20,361 nt of DNA from Antrodiella citrinella. Its lineage: Eukaryota > Basidiomycota > Agaricomycetes > Polyporales > Steccherinaceae. Below, piece by piece: positions 1 to 9,345 of the stretch (positions are counted from its first letter, which is position 1; every line of letters begins with the position of its first letter). The notes beneath the pieces were generated by a model that ran no database searches, was not told where the DNA came from, and saw only the letters and a list, made by a program, of their open reading frames with translations. The stretch lies in assembly GCA_004802725.1 (NCBI GenBank), contig SGPM01000371.1, positions 4,810-25,170 on the forward strand, written 5' to 3'. The position numbers were made by a program, and so were the translations under genes.

Positions 1-289
1 TATNTCCAANGTCAACGCGGTGCATTCACTNGTTTTTTCCCGGTGGACGGCGTCACGTTCGTGTCCTCAGCCAGGGTAAGTAGCGGGTATGCTGTCTATA
101 ATTCTTCGTTGTGTCCTCATTTATATTCAGNGATGCCTAGTTGCCCCCGTTGACGACTCCGACTATCTCGGAAGTCCGAGCCTCTCGATTCACCTGGGTC
201 CGGGCGAAGACGTGTCGTCGTATCCTTGTATTAACGNCATGAGCTCTCGCGGTNACTCGTTCATTAACAATGTACCAACACGAANGTAG
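1..289 (+). CDS. 3' end of an unrecognised gene (two exons, 5' end outside window)
   Basis: A reading frame is open from the left edge to position 75, where a GTAAGT donor begins at 76. A TTATATTCAG acceptor ends at 130, and the same phase-0 frame continues to a TAG at 287-289. The putative 55-nt intron is the usual size for this window and its removal keeps the frame open, which is the main support. Exon 1 reads ...FFPVDGVTFVSSAR. Exon 2 gives about 52 residues rich in Ser, Asp and Pro with no domain I recognise. Four undetermined bases lie in coding positions. The call could be chance, since both exons are short and no homology was visible; the product is unknown. Confidence 0.3.
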
Positions 290-2070
290 CATGTCGGTCA
301 GTGGGGANCAGGCTCGGTGAGTGACCTAGTAAAGCGTACAGCGGCGGCGTATTTGACCCACCTCCCTGAAGGTAATCTCACGGCGTGGACGTTGCACATA
401 ATGCGCACTAGCAGANACCAGTATGATCAAGTACTCACGACGNGTGTTCATATGCGCGTACCATACGTATCGTCAGGTACTTTTGTGCTCGAATCACGCN
501 TGACGTCAATAATCCTGTTGTGTACATATCTTTGGCGTGAACAGCTAGNAATTGNNTTTGTCCGTTGTATGATACATCGTCGGTGCGCTGCGATCTTTGC
601 TGAATTACACCAGAGACTCAGAGGTTCGGATGCGCCGAAGACGATTACTCTGCTGTGGAGCATGACGATAGCCGCGAGACGATCTGAGGGAGCGGACTNG
701 CAACGGCACACCAACNCNACTGGTTTCGTGAGGAAATTCANGTTGGAGCGCGTACATCGTAAAAGAGACGGACAAAANCCCGGTAGGAATTGAAGTACAT
801 CAAANGCTGAAAAGCGCAAGATGTANANAGCGTGAAGTAGGAACGGNAGGAAACGCCACAGCAGACTTTCGAATATCACAGAAGAGAAGAGAAGGGGAGA
901 GCAGGATCGTCTTACAACGAGTTGGTGAGATACTAGAAGGTTACGCGCAGCATGAGAATGGGGAGAACGGAAATCGAGCGTATGCATGACCTAACTATGC
1001 CAGAGATTGAGCTCTGCGAGAATGTCTGATGAGATGGCGTGAGACTCGCCTAAAAACGACGCANGACGAAGTGGTCACGATGGAAGCCAACGAGAAANTT
1101 GAAGATGACTGTGCGCCACTGACGACGGAGGTTGTACGAAACGAAACGAGGCAAATCAAAATAAAGACAAGCCAGGGGAAGATGCGAGCTGAACAGACAC
1201 CGGNCAACCATTCCTCGTAAACGTCGGAGGAAACGGATGATGGCAGCGAATAACATGNCAGCGTGCGTCTAGATCTCATGGTGGAAAGTAGCAACGGACC
1301 CCAAGGTGTTACTGGAGAACGAATTTTTCAGTCGTTCATTGATGGTTCAGATGGGGCAGAGGAGAACGTACCAATATGAAGACAAGACAAANGCAGCAGG
1401 AAACCTAGTTCATCGCCAACGNCCAAGTATACNGTAAGGTAGCNGNACACGTACGCGTGCGGACACACTAAGGACGAGTCAGGAGGAAAGGATAANTTGN
1501 TTAATAGTGATTTGTAAGACTGTGCCACGTACNGAGTCCGATCGANCTNTCAACCAAACNCCGGGAAAGTCGGGAAAGAACGCAAGCACGGACGAAAGAC
1601 GATNGATGACCAATGACCAATAAAANGTAGCGTCGTTTTAGGAAACGGGTCAACACAGGAGGATGAAACGAGAAAAGACTTGGNGGGTAGAAGTGCAAGT
1701 GGCGTACGAAAAGACGTAGTGGGTTGGATGGTGACCGTTGAAGCCGATCGGCGACCACCTCTCANGGAACGAGGGGGTGCCAGAAAGGGAGCCGGTCAGT
1801 GGAAGTAGCATNGAACGTGAAAAATGGGAGCACACGACGAGGNGAAGGANCGAGGGTGCAAGAACCGACGCAGGTGGTAGCCGACGACGGAAAGNGGACG
1901 GAAAACAGAGGACNGGACGCCGGCCACTGCGAGACTCACACGGATCCGATGGAAGGNTGACCGAGGTTGAACGGAGGNNTNGACGAAGCAGGGTTAGGGT
2001 TTGACGTCGTGAAGAAGCTGACGTTGNTCTCCGATGCTTTATCTTCCGCTTCAGTCATGTCAGCCTCTGC
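290..2070. other. Gene-poor interval, purine-rich on + strand
   Basis: I find no convincing gene here. Short open frames exist on both strands but lack splice-consistent extension, recognisable motifs or coherent codon use. About 40 undetermined bases are scattered through it. From about 800 to 2000 the + strand is purine-rich. The only structured element I can defend is the repeat arm near 985-1310. The stretch probably consists of decayed sequence. Confidence 0.5.
985..1310 (+). repeat. Left arm of a diverged inverted repeat; begins with an F-box-like remnant
   Basis: Positions 985-1027 match the reverse complement of 6926-6966 at about 90 percent, allowing a 2-nt gap. Weaker but collinear similarity runs on to about 1310 (reverse complement down to about 6650): shared GAAGCCAA(C/T)GAG, GGAGG.(T)CGTAC, GAAGATGCGA and CTCAT..(G/C)GGAAAG.AGCA blocks. 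The best-conserved part translates MPEIELCENV and is then stopped by TGA at 1025. That DNA shares GATTGAG(C/G)TCTGCGAG with the F-box start of the pseudogene at about 7870. I infer a broken fragment of the same F-box-like gene family. A non-autonomous transposon is an alternative. Confidence 0.5.
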
Positions 2071-2074
2071 ATAA

Positions 2075-2120
2075 CCCCTTCTCCCCTCCACCTCTCGTCG
2101 TCGTGTTTTCCCCCTTTCTT
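2075..2120 (+). promoter_or_regulatory. CT-rich tract upstream of erdS
   Basis: A strongly pyrimidine-rich stretch (about 85 percent C or T) ends 25 bp before the predicted start codon at 2145. CT-rich blocks just upstream of the start are common in core promoters and 5' leaders of highly expressed fungal genes, including translation genes. No TATA box is evident. The assignment rests on composition and position only. Confidence 0.35.
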
Positions 2121-2144
2121 ACAACGCTGNCCAGTGNCGGCGCG

Positions 2145-5100
2145 ATGACCACCGTCCGCCGCGCCCTCTCCAGGATCATGCCGGGCTCGCGCAAGTCCAG
2201 AGACTTTTGGCTCAGACCCGCCNTCGCCCCGCCAGCAACCCACCCCGCCAGAAACGGTCATCGCAGGTGACGCCTCTCCCAAGGCGTCCATCGACCATGT
2301 CGTCCAACTTGCAACCCCTAACAGCTACCCGCCAAGATCCTCCCCCAGTCGTCTCTCCTTCACCGAGCAAAAGGTCGACCGCAAAGTAGAGCGCGAAGCA
2401 AAGGTCGAAGCCGCTGCCCAGTCTAGACAGCACATGCAGCAGCACATACATGCTTCAGTACGCTCCCGTCTCGTCTCCCGCCATATTCTTTCCTCACTTT
2501 CCGTAGGATCCCTTGCGCGAAAACTATGGTGACCTTCCGCTCAACATGTCCCGACAACGTCAAAGTACGCTCATTCCCGTCACGTTCACCTATCACTCCC
2601 CCTAACCTTTCCCCTGTAGTGTGCCCTCTCGACTCCCTCCCTTCCATCCTCGACAAGAACCCCGGCGAACGCGTCCGCTTCCGCGCTCGTGTCCACCATA
2701 TTCGACCCCTAGGTCAGTCTATCCCCCTCCCTCCACAGACCGCCCCCACTCACCCTCTCACAGGCTCCAAGATCGTCTTCCTCATCCTCCGACAGCAACT
2801 CACCACTGTCCAGGCCGTCTTGACGGAAGAGGAGGGCATCATCTCGCCCAACATGGTCCGCTGGACCGAAGGCCTCAATCGGGAGACCATCGTCATCGTC
2901 GAGGGTCTCGTCCAGATCCCACCAGAGAACCAGTCAGAGGTCAAGAGCACCACTATACACAAGTACGAGCTCAAGGTCGCAAAGGTGCGTTGTTGCCTGC
3001 CTTTCTACCACGTTTCCGCTCCTGACGTCCCCCAAAGATCCACGTTGTCTCTGCACCCACGTCGTCCCTCCCCTTCCAAGTAGACGACATCTCCAAACCC
3101 CTGTCCATGGATGCCCGCCACGTTGGTGACAAAACCCGCTTCAACAACCGCGTTCTCGATCTCCGCGTACGTTATCCCCTGCGCCGTATTTTCTCACACT
3201 CACGCCTCCCCCTAGTCACCCGCCTCCCAAGCCATCTTCCGCATCCATTCCGCCGTCTGCCACTTCTTCCGCGAGGCCCTCGTCGCCCGCAACTTCATCG
3301 AGATCCAGTCCTCCAAGTTCCAAGAGTCCGGCACAGAGTCCGGTGCCGCCGTCTTCAAGGTGGACTACTTCCGCCGCCCGGCATTCCTTGCCCAGAGCCC
3401 GCAGCTCGCAAAGCAGATGTGCATCGCGGCGGACATGGAACGCGTGTTTGAGATTGGGCCCGTCTTCAGGGCGGAAAACTCGAACACGCATAGACATTTG
3501 ACAGAGTTCACCGGGATGGATTTGGAGATGGCGTTCGACTCGCATTATGAGGAGGTCATGGAGGTCATCGACGCAGTCCTCAAGCATATCTTCAAGGGTC
3601 TCTTGGGCCAGTTCCGCGAGGAGGTGTGTCGTCTCCTATCTGTGTTTCATGCGCGTTTTCCTCATCTTCTGTCCTAGATTGACATGGTCAAGACGCAGTA
3701 CCCTCACGAGGATATCGTCATCCCCGACGAGACCGTCGTCCTCAAGTTCAACCAGGGCATCCAGATGCTCAAAGACAGTGGCTGGAAGGACGACGACGGC
3801 AACGACCCCAGCGAGTTCGAGGACCTCACCACCGCTGCCGAGAAGAGGCTCGGTCAGCTCGTCAAGGAAAAGTACAACACGGATTACTACATCCTCAGTA
3901 CGTTTTTCCTATCAGCTGTACACGCCATAACTGATGGATTCTCCAGACAAGTTCCCTCTCGCTGTTCGTCCCTTCTACACCATGCCAGATCCAGACAACA
4001 ACGTACGCTACAGTCTCTCGTTTTCGTGATTCACTTTCCAACTTTGCATGCAGAAACTCTCCAACTCGTTCGACATCTTCCTCCGTGGCGAGGAGATCCT
4101 CTCTGGAGCTCAGCGTATCCATGACGCGCCTATGCTCGAGAAGCGCATGGCGGAGCTGGGCGTTGATCCAGAGAGCATGAAGGACTACGTCAACGGTTTC
4201 CGCTGGGGCTGCGCTCCCGTGAGTCTTTCTTAACTTCCCCTCTCCCCACCGCTCGCTGATTGGCTTCGTCATGGATGACAGCACGGTGGAGGCGGCTTTG
4301 GGCTCGAGCGGATCGTGTTCTTGTTCCTCAAGCTCGGTGACGTCAGGTGGGCGAGCCTGATCCCACGTGACCCGAAGAGCTTTGCCACCCATGGTGGCCA
4401 GGACGTCGCGGAGGCGAACTTGGGGGCGGCGGCGGCGATCATTCTCCACGGTCCGGAGTCGAAGACGTGGAGCCCGGGTCAACCTCACGGCGACATGCCG
4501 CCTTTGGAGAACGTGAGTCTTTTGGTTGTCGTCGCGTCATTCTAGATCTCATCTCGTTGGTAGCTCATTGCAAGATACGGTGACGCGACGAACACGTCGT
4601 GGATCGACCCGGCCTGGACCGTGTGGCGCGACGAGAACACCAGCGGTGCGGTGGGATACATCCCGCAGAACGGGTTCGCCGTGACGTTCGGTAACCCCCT
4701 CTGCGAGCGACGCCAGCTCGGGGGCGTCATCCGCAACTTCCTCGCACATCTCGCGTCGCCGGCTGTGAACCTGAAACCGGTGTGGTGCTGCGTGGACAAG
4801 GACACGGAGTCGTTCCTCGCCAAGGAGCTCGGGTGGAGCGCCGTCATCGCGGTCGCAGAGGAGCGGCTGAACCCCGTCGAGGCGGACCCTGCGAACCACG
4901 ACAAGACAGTCAGGCGGAAGATACATCGTGCGGAGAGGGAGGGGGTCAAGGTCACAGAGGTGGAGAAACTGGACGAGGAGACGAGGCGGCGCATCGAGGC
5001 GCGGTGTAAGGAGTGGGCGGAGAAGAGAAGAGGGACGCAGATCCATCTGACGGGTGTGAGACCGTTTGACGACGTGGCGCATCGCAAGTACTTCTATGCG

Positions 5101-5636
5101 ACGGATAAGGACGGGCAGGTGTGTCTCTTTCGTCTTTTCTTCATATCTATAGTGCATCGTTGACCCTTGTTTGTTCATCCACCAGATCTGCTCACTCGTC
5201 GTCCTAGCACAACTCTCCCCCGTCCACGGCTTCCAGATTAAATGGGCCCTCGAGTTCCCAGACGCACCCCTCGGCGCGATCGAGTACATCCTCGCGTTCG
5301 TGATCAAGAAGCTNGGGGACGCAGGCGTGCGCACGGCGACGTTCGGTGCCGGCGCCACGGGGACGCTGCAGCGCGTGGACAACGTCGGCGGGTTCAAAGT
5401 GCGGACGCTGGAGAAGACGTACAACGGGATCTCGCATACGTTCCATTTGAGTGGGAAGGGCGACTTTAGAGGCAAGTTTGGAGTTGAGCAGGATCCGTTG
5501 TATATATGTTATCCCAAAGGGGGGCTGGGTACGTCCTTTTCGTCGGGTTTGAGGGTTGTTTACTGATGGGTTTTCGTTGCGTGTAGGTATGAAGGGTATT
5601 GAAGCGATCTTGGCGATGCTCCAGAAGCCCAAGTAG
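2145..5636 (+). CDS. erdS: Ergosteryl-3beta-O-L-aspartate synthase: AspRS fused to a DUF2156 aminoacyl-tRNA transferase domain
   Basis: The protein is a class IIb aspartyl-tRNA synthetase followed by a DUF2156 (LPG-synthase-like) domain. In the family the first part charges tRNA-Asp and the second moves Asp to the 3beta-hydroxyl of ergosterol. Exons: 2145-2457, 2507-2565, 2620-2712, 2764-2984, 3038-3166, 3216-3623, 3678-3897, 3947-4002, 4054-4218, 4282-4512, 4564-5118, 5186-5528, 5587-5636. Introns are 49-67 nt. The total is about 946 residues. A charged N-terminal extension (1-104, [13 protein letters not shown] helix) precedes the anticodon-binding OB fold (about 130-260). The catalytic core carries LAQSPQ, motif 2 [15 protein letters not shown] (about 355-370) and motif 3 GGGGFGLER (about 556-564). 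A linker with an Ala-rich helix (about 580-630) leads to the DUF2156 part (632-946). Two 5' points break the frame: the undetermined base at 2223 and an A5 run at 2520-2524. Dropping one base at each gives an open, in-phase frame, so sequence error is likely. Start choice is therefore less certain than the rest. Confidence 0.93.
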
Positions 5637-6082
5637 ATCTCTCGTCGGTTCACTTTATTCTCGTTCCGCGGTCTTCCTCGTCTCTCTCTATACATCCTTA
5701 CAAGCGTTTGCGCTCACACACGAACAACCGCATCTTCTCATTCCGTCTCCTCGATCTCTTCTCTCCTCTATACATTCTTGCATTCCGGGTCTTATCTTCA
5801 GGTCTTCCCTTCACACTCCATCGAAGCATCTCATCCATCCATCCATCCATTCTTGTATGACCCTACTGTATCATGTTGTACGACCTATTTTCCCTTCCCC
5901 TTCTCTTCTCCTCGTTGGCGTATCAGATTTCGAGTGCGCTGGGTACTTATTGATGTAATGTAGAATTCAGGTTATAAGTCTCCGTCTGTGTGAATTGGTA
6001 CTTATTATGTGGACTTTGCGTGTAATTGGCATACATTTTTCTTCTCGAGTTGCTCGCCGAGTCCTTCGGCAAAGTGTTGTGT
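5637..6082. other. 3' region downstream of erdS
   Basis: Pyrimidine-rich, T-rich sequence typical of a fungal 3' UTR and terminator region, without a gene. It contains a short (ATCC)n microsatellite at 5833-5850 and a T/G-rich stretch near 5945-6040 that could hold the polyadenylation site. No clear AATAAA was found. Confidence 0.4.
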
Positions 6083-6170
6083 CCACGTGGCTAGTCAACG
6101 TTATCAACGCCAGATTCTGACGCCCATCAGTAACCTCTCTCTTGAAGTCTCTTCCGAGTCCTCATTCTCC
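6083..6170 (+). promoter_or_regulatory. Relic of an F-box-gene promoter (CACGTG element)
   Basis: The 12-mer CCACGTGGCTAG at 6083-6094 also occurs at 10693-10704, 81 bp before the start of the intact F-box gene. Similarity continues loosely downstream in both: an ACG three bases later, then GTAAC(C) followed by CTCTCTCT and CCGAGTC. I infer a duplicated promoter whose gene has decayed, or a distant upstream part of the 7076 pseudogene. The CACGTG core is the classical palindromic E-box. Confidence 0.35.
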
Positions 6171-6649
6171 GCGTGAACGCGTGAACCGTCGTACGCATCT
6201 CTTCATGCGCTGTAACATGTACTCGCTGAACGTTTTGTTCCAGATCATGGCACCACGCACCGGATGACCAGGCTGAGTTTCAACCTCACAGGTCACGTCC
6301 ATTATTGTTGATCTATCTCCTCCGGACGACTACTTTCCTACGCGATGTTGGGCTCAAATGTCTCCCCCCCCCTTTGCACGTTCAGTGTCTTCGTCTTGGG
6401 TCTGTTCCGCGCGCACACGCCTGTCCCTTCACATTAGGCCTTGAAACTCACGGCCCCAGAGGTCGGTCATGTTGCTCATCGGTTGGGAGGGGCGCAATAC
6501 ATTGGAGAATGGGTCATGAGCGACAGCTTGAAGGAGGTTCACGGTACGCACAGTATGCCATCTTTAGTTCCGTTCGACGGTTCACTCCTTCCGTGTCTCT
6601 AGATCTCTCCGTCTTACTCGCTATCTAGCGATTCAGTATTCTTTGCGTA

Positions 6650-6966
6650 CACAGAACTCTCAAGACCCTGCGTGCACTGCTGCTTCTTTCCGGTATGAGA
6701 CACATGTCATGTCGGTCATTACCTTCATCCGACTCCTCAAACGTTGGCGAGGAATTGATGGATAGTATATCTTGAGGTCGCATCTTCCTGTCTCGTCTTC
6801 GTTTCGGCGCGGCGCGTTTTCCTTTGTACGATCCTCCGACGCATGGTCATGTTGCTCATTGGCTTCACCCACGTTAGCCCCTTCGCCAGATCTCTTTTAT
6901 AGGTGAGTTTCAGACTACTTTTCTTAGACATTCTCGCAGAGCTGAATCTCCGGTATAGCTAGCATG
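6650..6966 (-). repeat. Right arm of the diverged inverted repeat
   Basis: Read on the minus strand, this block starts with an AIPEIQLCENV-encoding stretch (6966-6926) followed at once by a TAA stop. It aligns with 985-1310 on the plus strand. Similarity is highest (about 90 percent) over the first 41 bases and decays afterwards. It has the same F-box-like start as its partner. The arms are about 5.3 kb apart and flank the erdS gene. The interval 6171-7075 otherwise shows no gene; it also holds an 18-bp near-identical direct repeat (6465-6482 and 6845-6862). Confidence 0.5.
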
Positions 6967-7075
6967 TACACGCTTCCAGACTCTATGACAATATATATCT
7001 TGGTTCTTGAAACCTTCCGTTGCGCGCGTACCGATCTGGACTGACACCCCGCCGTGATAATTGAACCTTCCCGAC

Positions 7076-9345
7076 ATGCCATCAGATGTACAGAACGAAC
7101 CACCAAAGAGAAAGCGGGAAACGAGAGCGGAGACCGGGCCAGATTACTATGAGTGCGTTGACTCCAGATCACGCCCTACTCAGAACTGTCATCATCCCTC
7201 GCGGGTCGAGTCTTTAGATGCTCTCTCGATGTTAAGGTGTGTTTCGTCATCTCTCACCCCCATTCCAGAATCTAATCATTGTGTCCATTCAATAGCGCGA
7301 TCTTGATGGACATTCCTCAACCCCGACCCTCTGTAGGTACCATGTCGACGTACGTTTGGTTNTATCTTCCTCTCTGCNGAGATCTGACCACCTCGTCCTG
7401 CATCCAGTGGAACTCCGACTCAGGTGGACGATCATTGTCCCTCATCTGTTGGCTCTTCGGATGTTAGTTTGACTATGTACGTTTGGTCGTCTTCCTTCGA
7501 GGCTATCACCTCCTCTTATATTCTAACTACTCCCTCCACTAGCGGGGCCTTGATTGACGACGCTCGTCTTGATCGTCCACCCTCTGAGGCTCCAGGTATT
7601 GTGCTCGTACCGGGGTGNGCTTGGTCCTTTCTCCACCTTTTCATGGGATCTAACNNCTNCTTCCACTAGCGGNTCTNNNATNTGTAANCCNCATCACNAT
7701 CCNCNCTNTNAGGNTNNAGANACTNTGNTCGTNNCGAGGTGNGTTNAANCNGCNGGCNCTNCACNCCGNCTTCTAAGTACCGACTGCTTCCAACAGCAGA
7801 TCTGCGACTCCGATTGACGACCTTCATTATCCGGACATGTCNGTNGCGTCGACTACCCATGTCGCCACTCCCAGACTTCCGATTGAGGTCTGCGAGAGGA
7901 TCATGGACTTCATATATATTCCCTACTAAGATGGAACCACCTCTNACGNTCACAGGTCTCTTCTTGCATGTTCCCTAGTCTGCAAAGCATGGCGGCATAG
8001 GGCTTGCCATCATCTATGCGGCGTGGTTGACCTTTGCTCTCACCGGAAGCTGCTGTCCTTCGTCGCATNCCTATCTTCCCGGTCTCATTTNTGCACTCGG
8101 GTGGTGCATATTAATCTATGGGGCTACTCTGACAGTGGATCTACCGAGTATCAGGACGACTCCTGGGTTTCTTCCGCCCCACTCATGCTTCCCGCACTCC
8201 CGAATCTCATGAGCTTGAGGTTCCTCGACGTCAATTTTCTTCACCAANATACGATCTTTGACAAAGCATTTACCAAGTTCAAGCTTACATCAAATATCAA
8301 ACAAGTGTACTTCAAGGAATACGTCGATCACGTTTGCCCGTTTCGCTCGTTCTCGCACGCGTTCTCGGAGCAGAAGACATCCGACTTGAGAAATGTACAT
8401 TCAAGCATGATGTCCCACTGGCAGTCAAAGCTTTCCCTTGTAATATACGCCCAGCGCAATTGATGGTTTCGACCTCATGCCATCCCATGGCTACCATGGG
8501 ATCAGCGTATCCTTACTCGCTTTCCGAACTTATCCGAGGCGCGCATTTGAATAGGCAGCGGGACGTCCCGATGGCTGGGCATCATGCTTCTTGCCTCACC
8601 ATGAACATATCTGGTCGCGTGTTTATCAGACATTTTGCCACTTAGTATCCGTTCCGAAGACGCTGGTACCAGATTGGATCGCCTTGGACAAGTCATTTCG
8701 AGGGGTGGTTGCAGTGTGGTTTGGTGATCATTTCATTGATTTATGTGAATACTCAGGTGCGCGTTACCTAGCTACATGTTGCTGCGTTTGCTCATTTGTT
8801 GGTCCGCAGGTGGTCCTGAGCTTCACCTGTATGCTGACCGAACGGCCCCTTACTCAACAGATCTCACGGCGACAACCGAGGCCATCCTCTCGACATGGTC
8901 AAAGGTTCTCTATGCGCTTCGTTCCTGTCATTTTGAGCGGGTCCAACTTGTCCTTCAATCATTTGGCGGTGTTTGGAACTAGGATGAGCATACATCCGAA
9001 ACATGGAAAGCTGTCGACGACGTCCTCTCCCAGCACTACTCCGACATCCAAGTTCTCAACGTGATCCTTCCAGAGTTCGATCCGTACCCACCGCCTAATC
9101 ATCCCCTATCTTCTCGTTACGGATGTGTCTACCTCATTTTAGGTTTCTTACTCCCAAAACTGTTGGAGAGAAAGGTCGTGTGGGCGGGTTGTTTTGACCA
9201 AGGTTGTCGCTGTCGTACGACCGCTGCATGGAAGTGAGTAACATTTGATAACTTATGAGGTGCTTTGTTTTCTTACCGCTTGCACAGGACGAGCAATTCC
9301 GGGTCAGATTCGAACGGAAATGAGAGTTCTCAAGTCGTGATATGA
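7076..9345 (+). pseudogene. F-box-like protein pseudogene with a tandem-exon N-terminus
   Basis: The gene starts at ATG 7076 with MPSDVQNEPPKRKRETRA (a basic PKRKR patch). It runs through five phase-2 introns (7237-7295, 7350-7407, 7477-7542, 7615-7669, 7739-7796) into an F-box-like motif LPIEVCERIMDF at about 7867, then LLACSLVCKAW. The rest aligns along its length with the intact gene at 10774: shared DDSWVSSAP, IFDKAF, TSNIK, TATTEAI, VDDVL, SRYGCV. Introns at 8757-8809 and 9234-9287 sit where the paralog has them. Breaks: TAA at 7927-7929 inside the F-box, at least two frameshifts (near 8330 and between 8480 and 8590), and TAG at 8980-8982. Several undetermined bases occur, but not at the two stops. 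The 5' exon array is frame-perfect, so decay seems confined to the F-box and downstream part; a short truncated product of the 5' part remains possible. Confidence 0.8.
7237..7796 (+). repeat. Tandem array of intron-exon units (about 110-140 bp each)
   Basis: Four consecutive exons (7296-7349, 7408-7476, 7543-7614, 7670-7738; 54, 69, 72, 69 nt) plus the start of the next exon at 7797 are similar to one another. All are flanked by phase-2 introns of 55-66 nt. The units translate to related peptides: AILMDIPQPRPSVGTMS, GTPTQVDDHCPSSVGSSD, GALIDDARLDRPPSEAPG, a unit full of undetermined bases, and ATPIDDLHYPDMSVAS. Some of the introns are alike too: several start GTACGTTTGGT or GTGNGCTTGG and two end TTCCACTAG or TCCACTAG. 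Because every internal exon is symmetric (2-2), copies can be gained or lost without breaking the frame. The intact paralog has a single such unit (from 10986). Confidence 0.7.

Noticed and set aside
448..987. Long minus-strand open frame (179 codons)
   Set aside because: It contains many undetermined bases that mask possible stops, has no motif and lies in a purine-rich stretch that opens frames on the opposite strand by composition.
1029..1220. Plus-strand 63-codon frame in the repeat arm
   Set aside because: The partner arm at 6650-6966 does not keep this frame open, so it is not a conserved coding sequence.
1990..2001. GGGTTAGGGTTT resembling telomere repeats
   Set aside because: Only one and a half units occur, in the interior of a gene-bearing region; not a telomere or interstitial array.
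2266..2270. TGA at 2268 ending a short 42-codon protein from ATG 2145
   Set aside because: The neighbouring frame from about 2224 to 2457 encodes a natural N-terminal extension that leads into the synthetase; the undetermined base at 2223 explains the shift.
2526..3083. 185-codon frame as an independent gene start for the synthetase
   Set aside because: It reads through two introns of erdS; its first part is in the wrong frame for the NYGDLPLN segment, and the introns have good splice signals.
3895..4488. 197-codon minus-strand frame opposite erdS
   Set aside because: A shadow of GC-rich codons; the plus strand here is unambiguous AspRS catalytic core.
4549..5475. 308-codon minus-strand frame opposite the DUF2156 exons
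   Set aside because: Antisense shadow; it has Arg/Pro/Leu-rich composition without domains, and the plus strand shows the transferase domain with spliced continuity.
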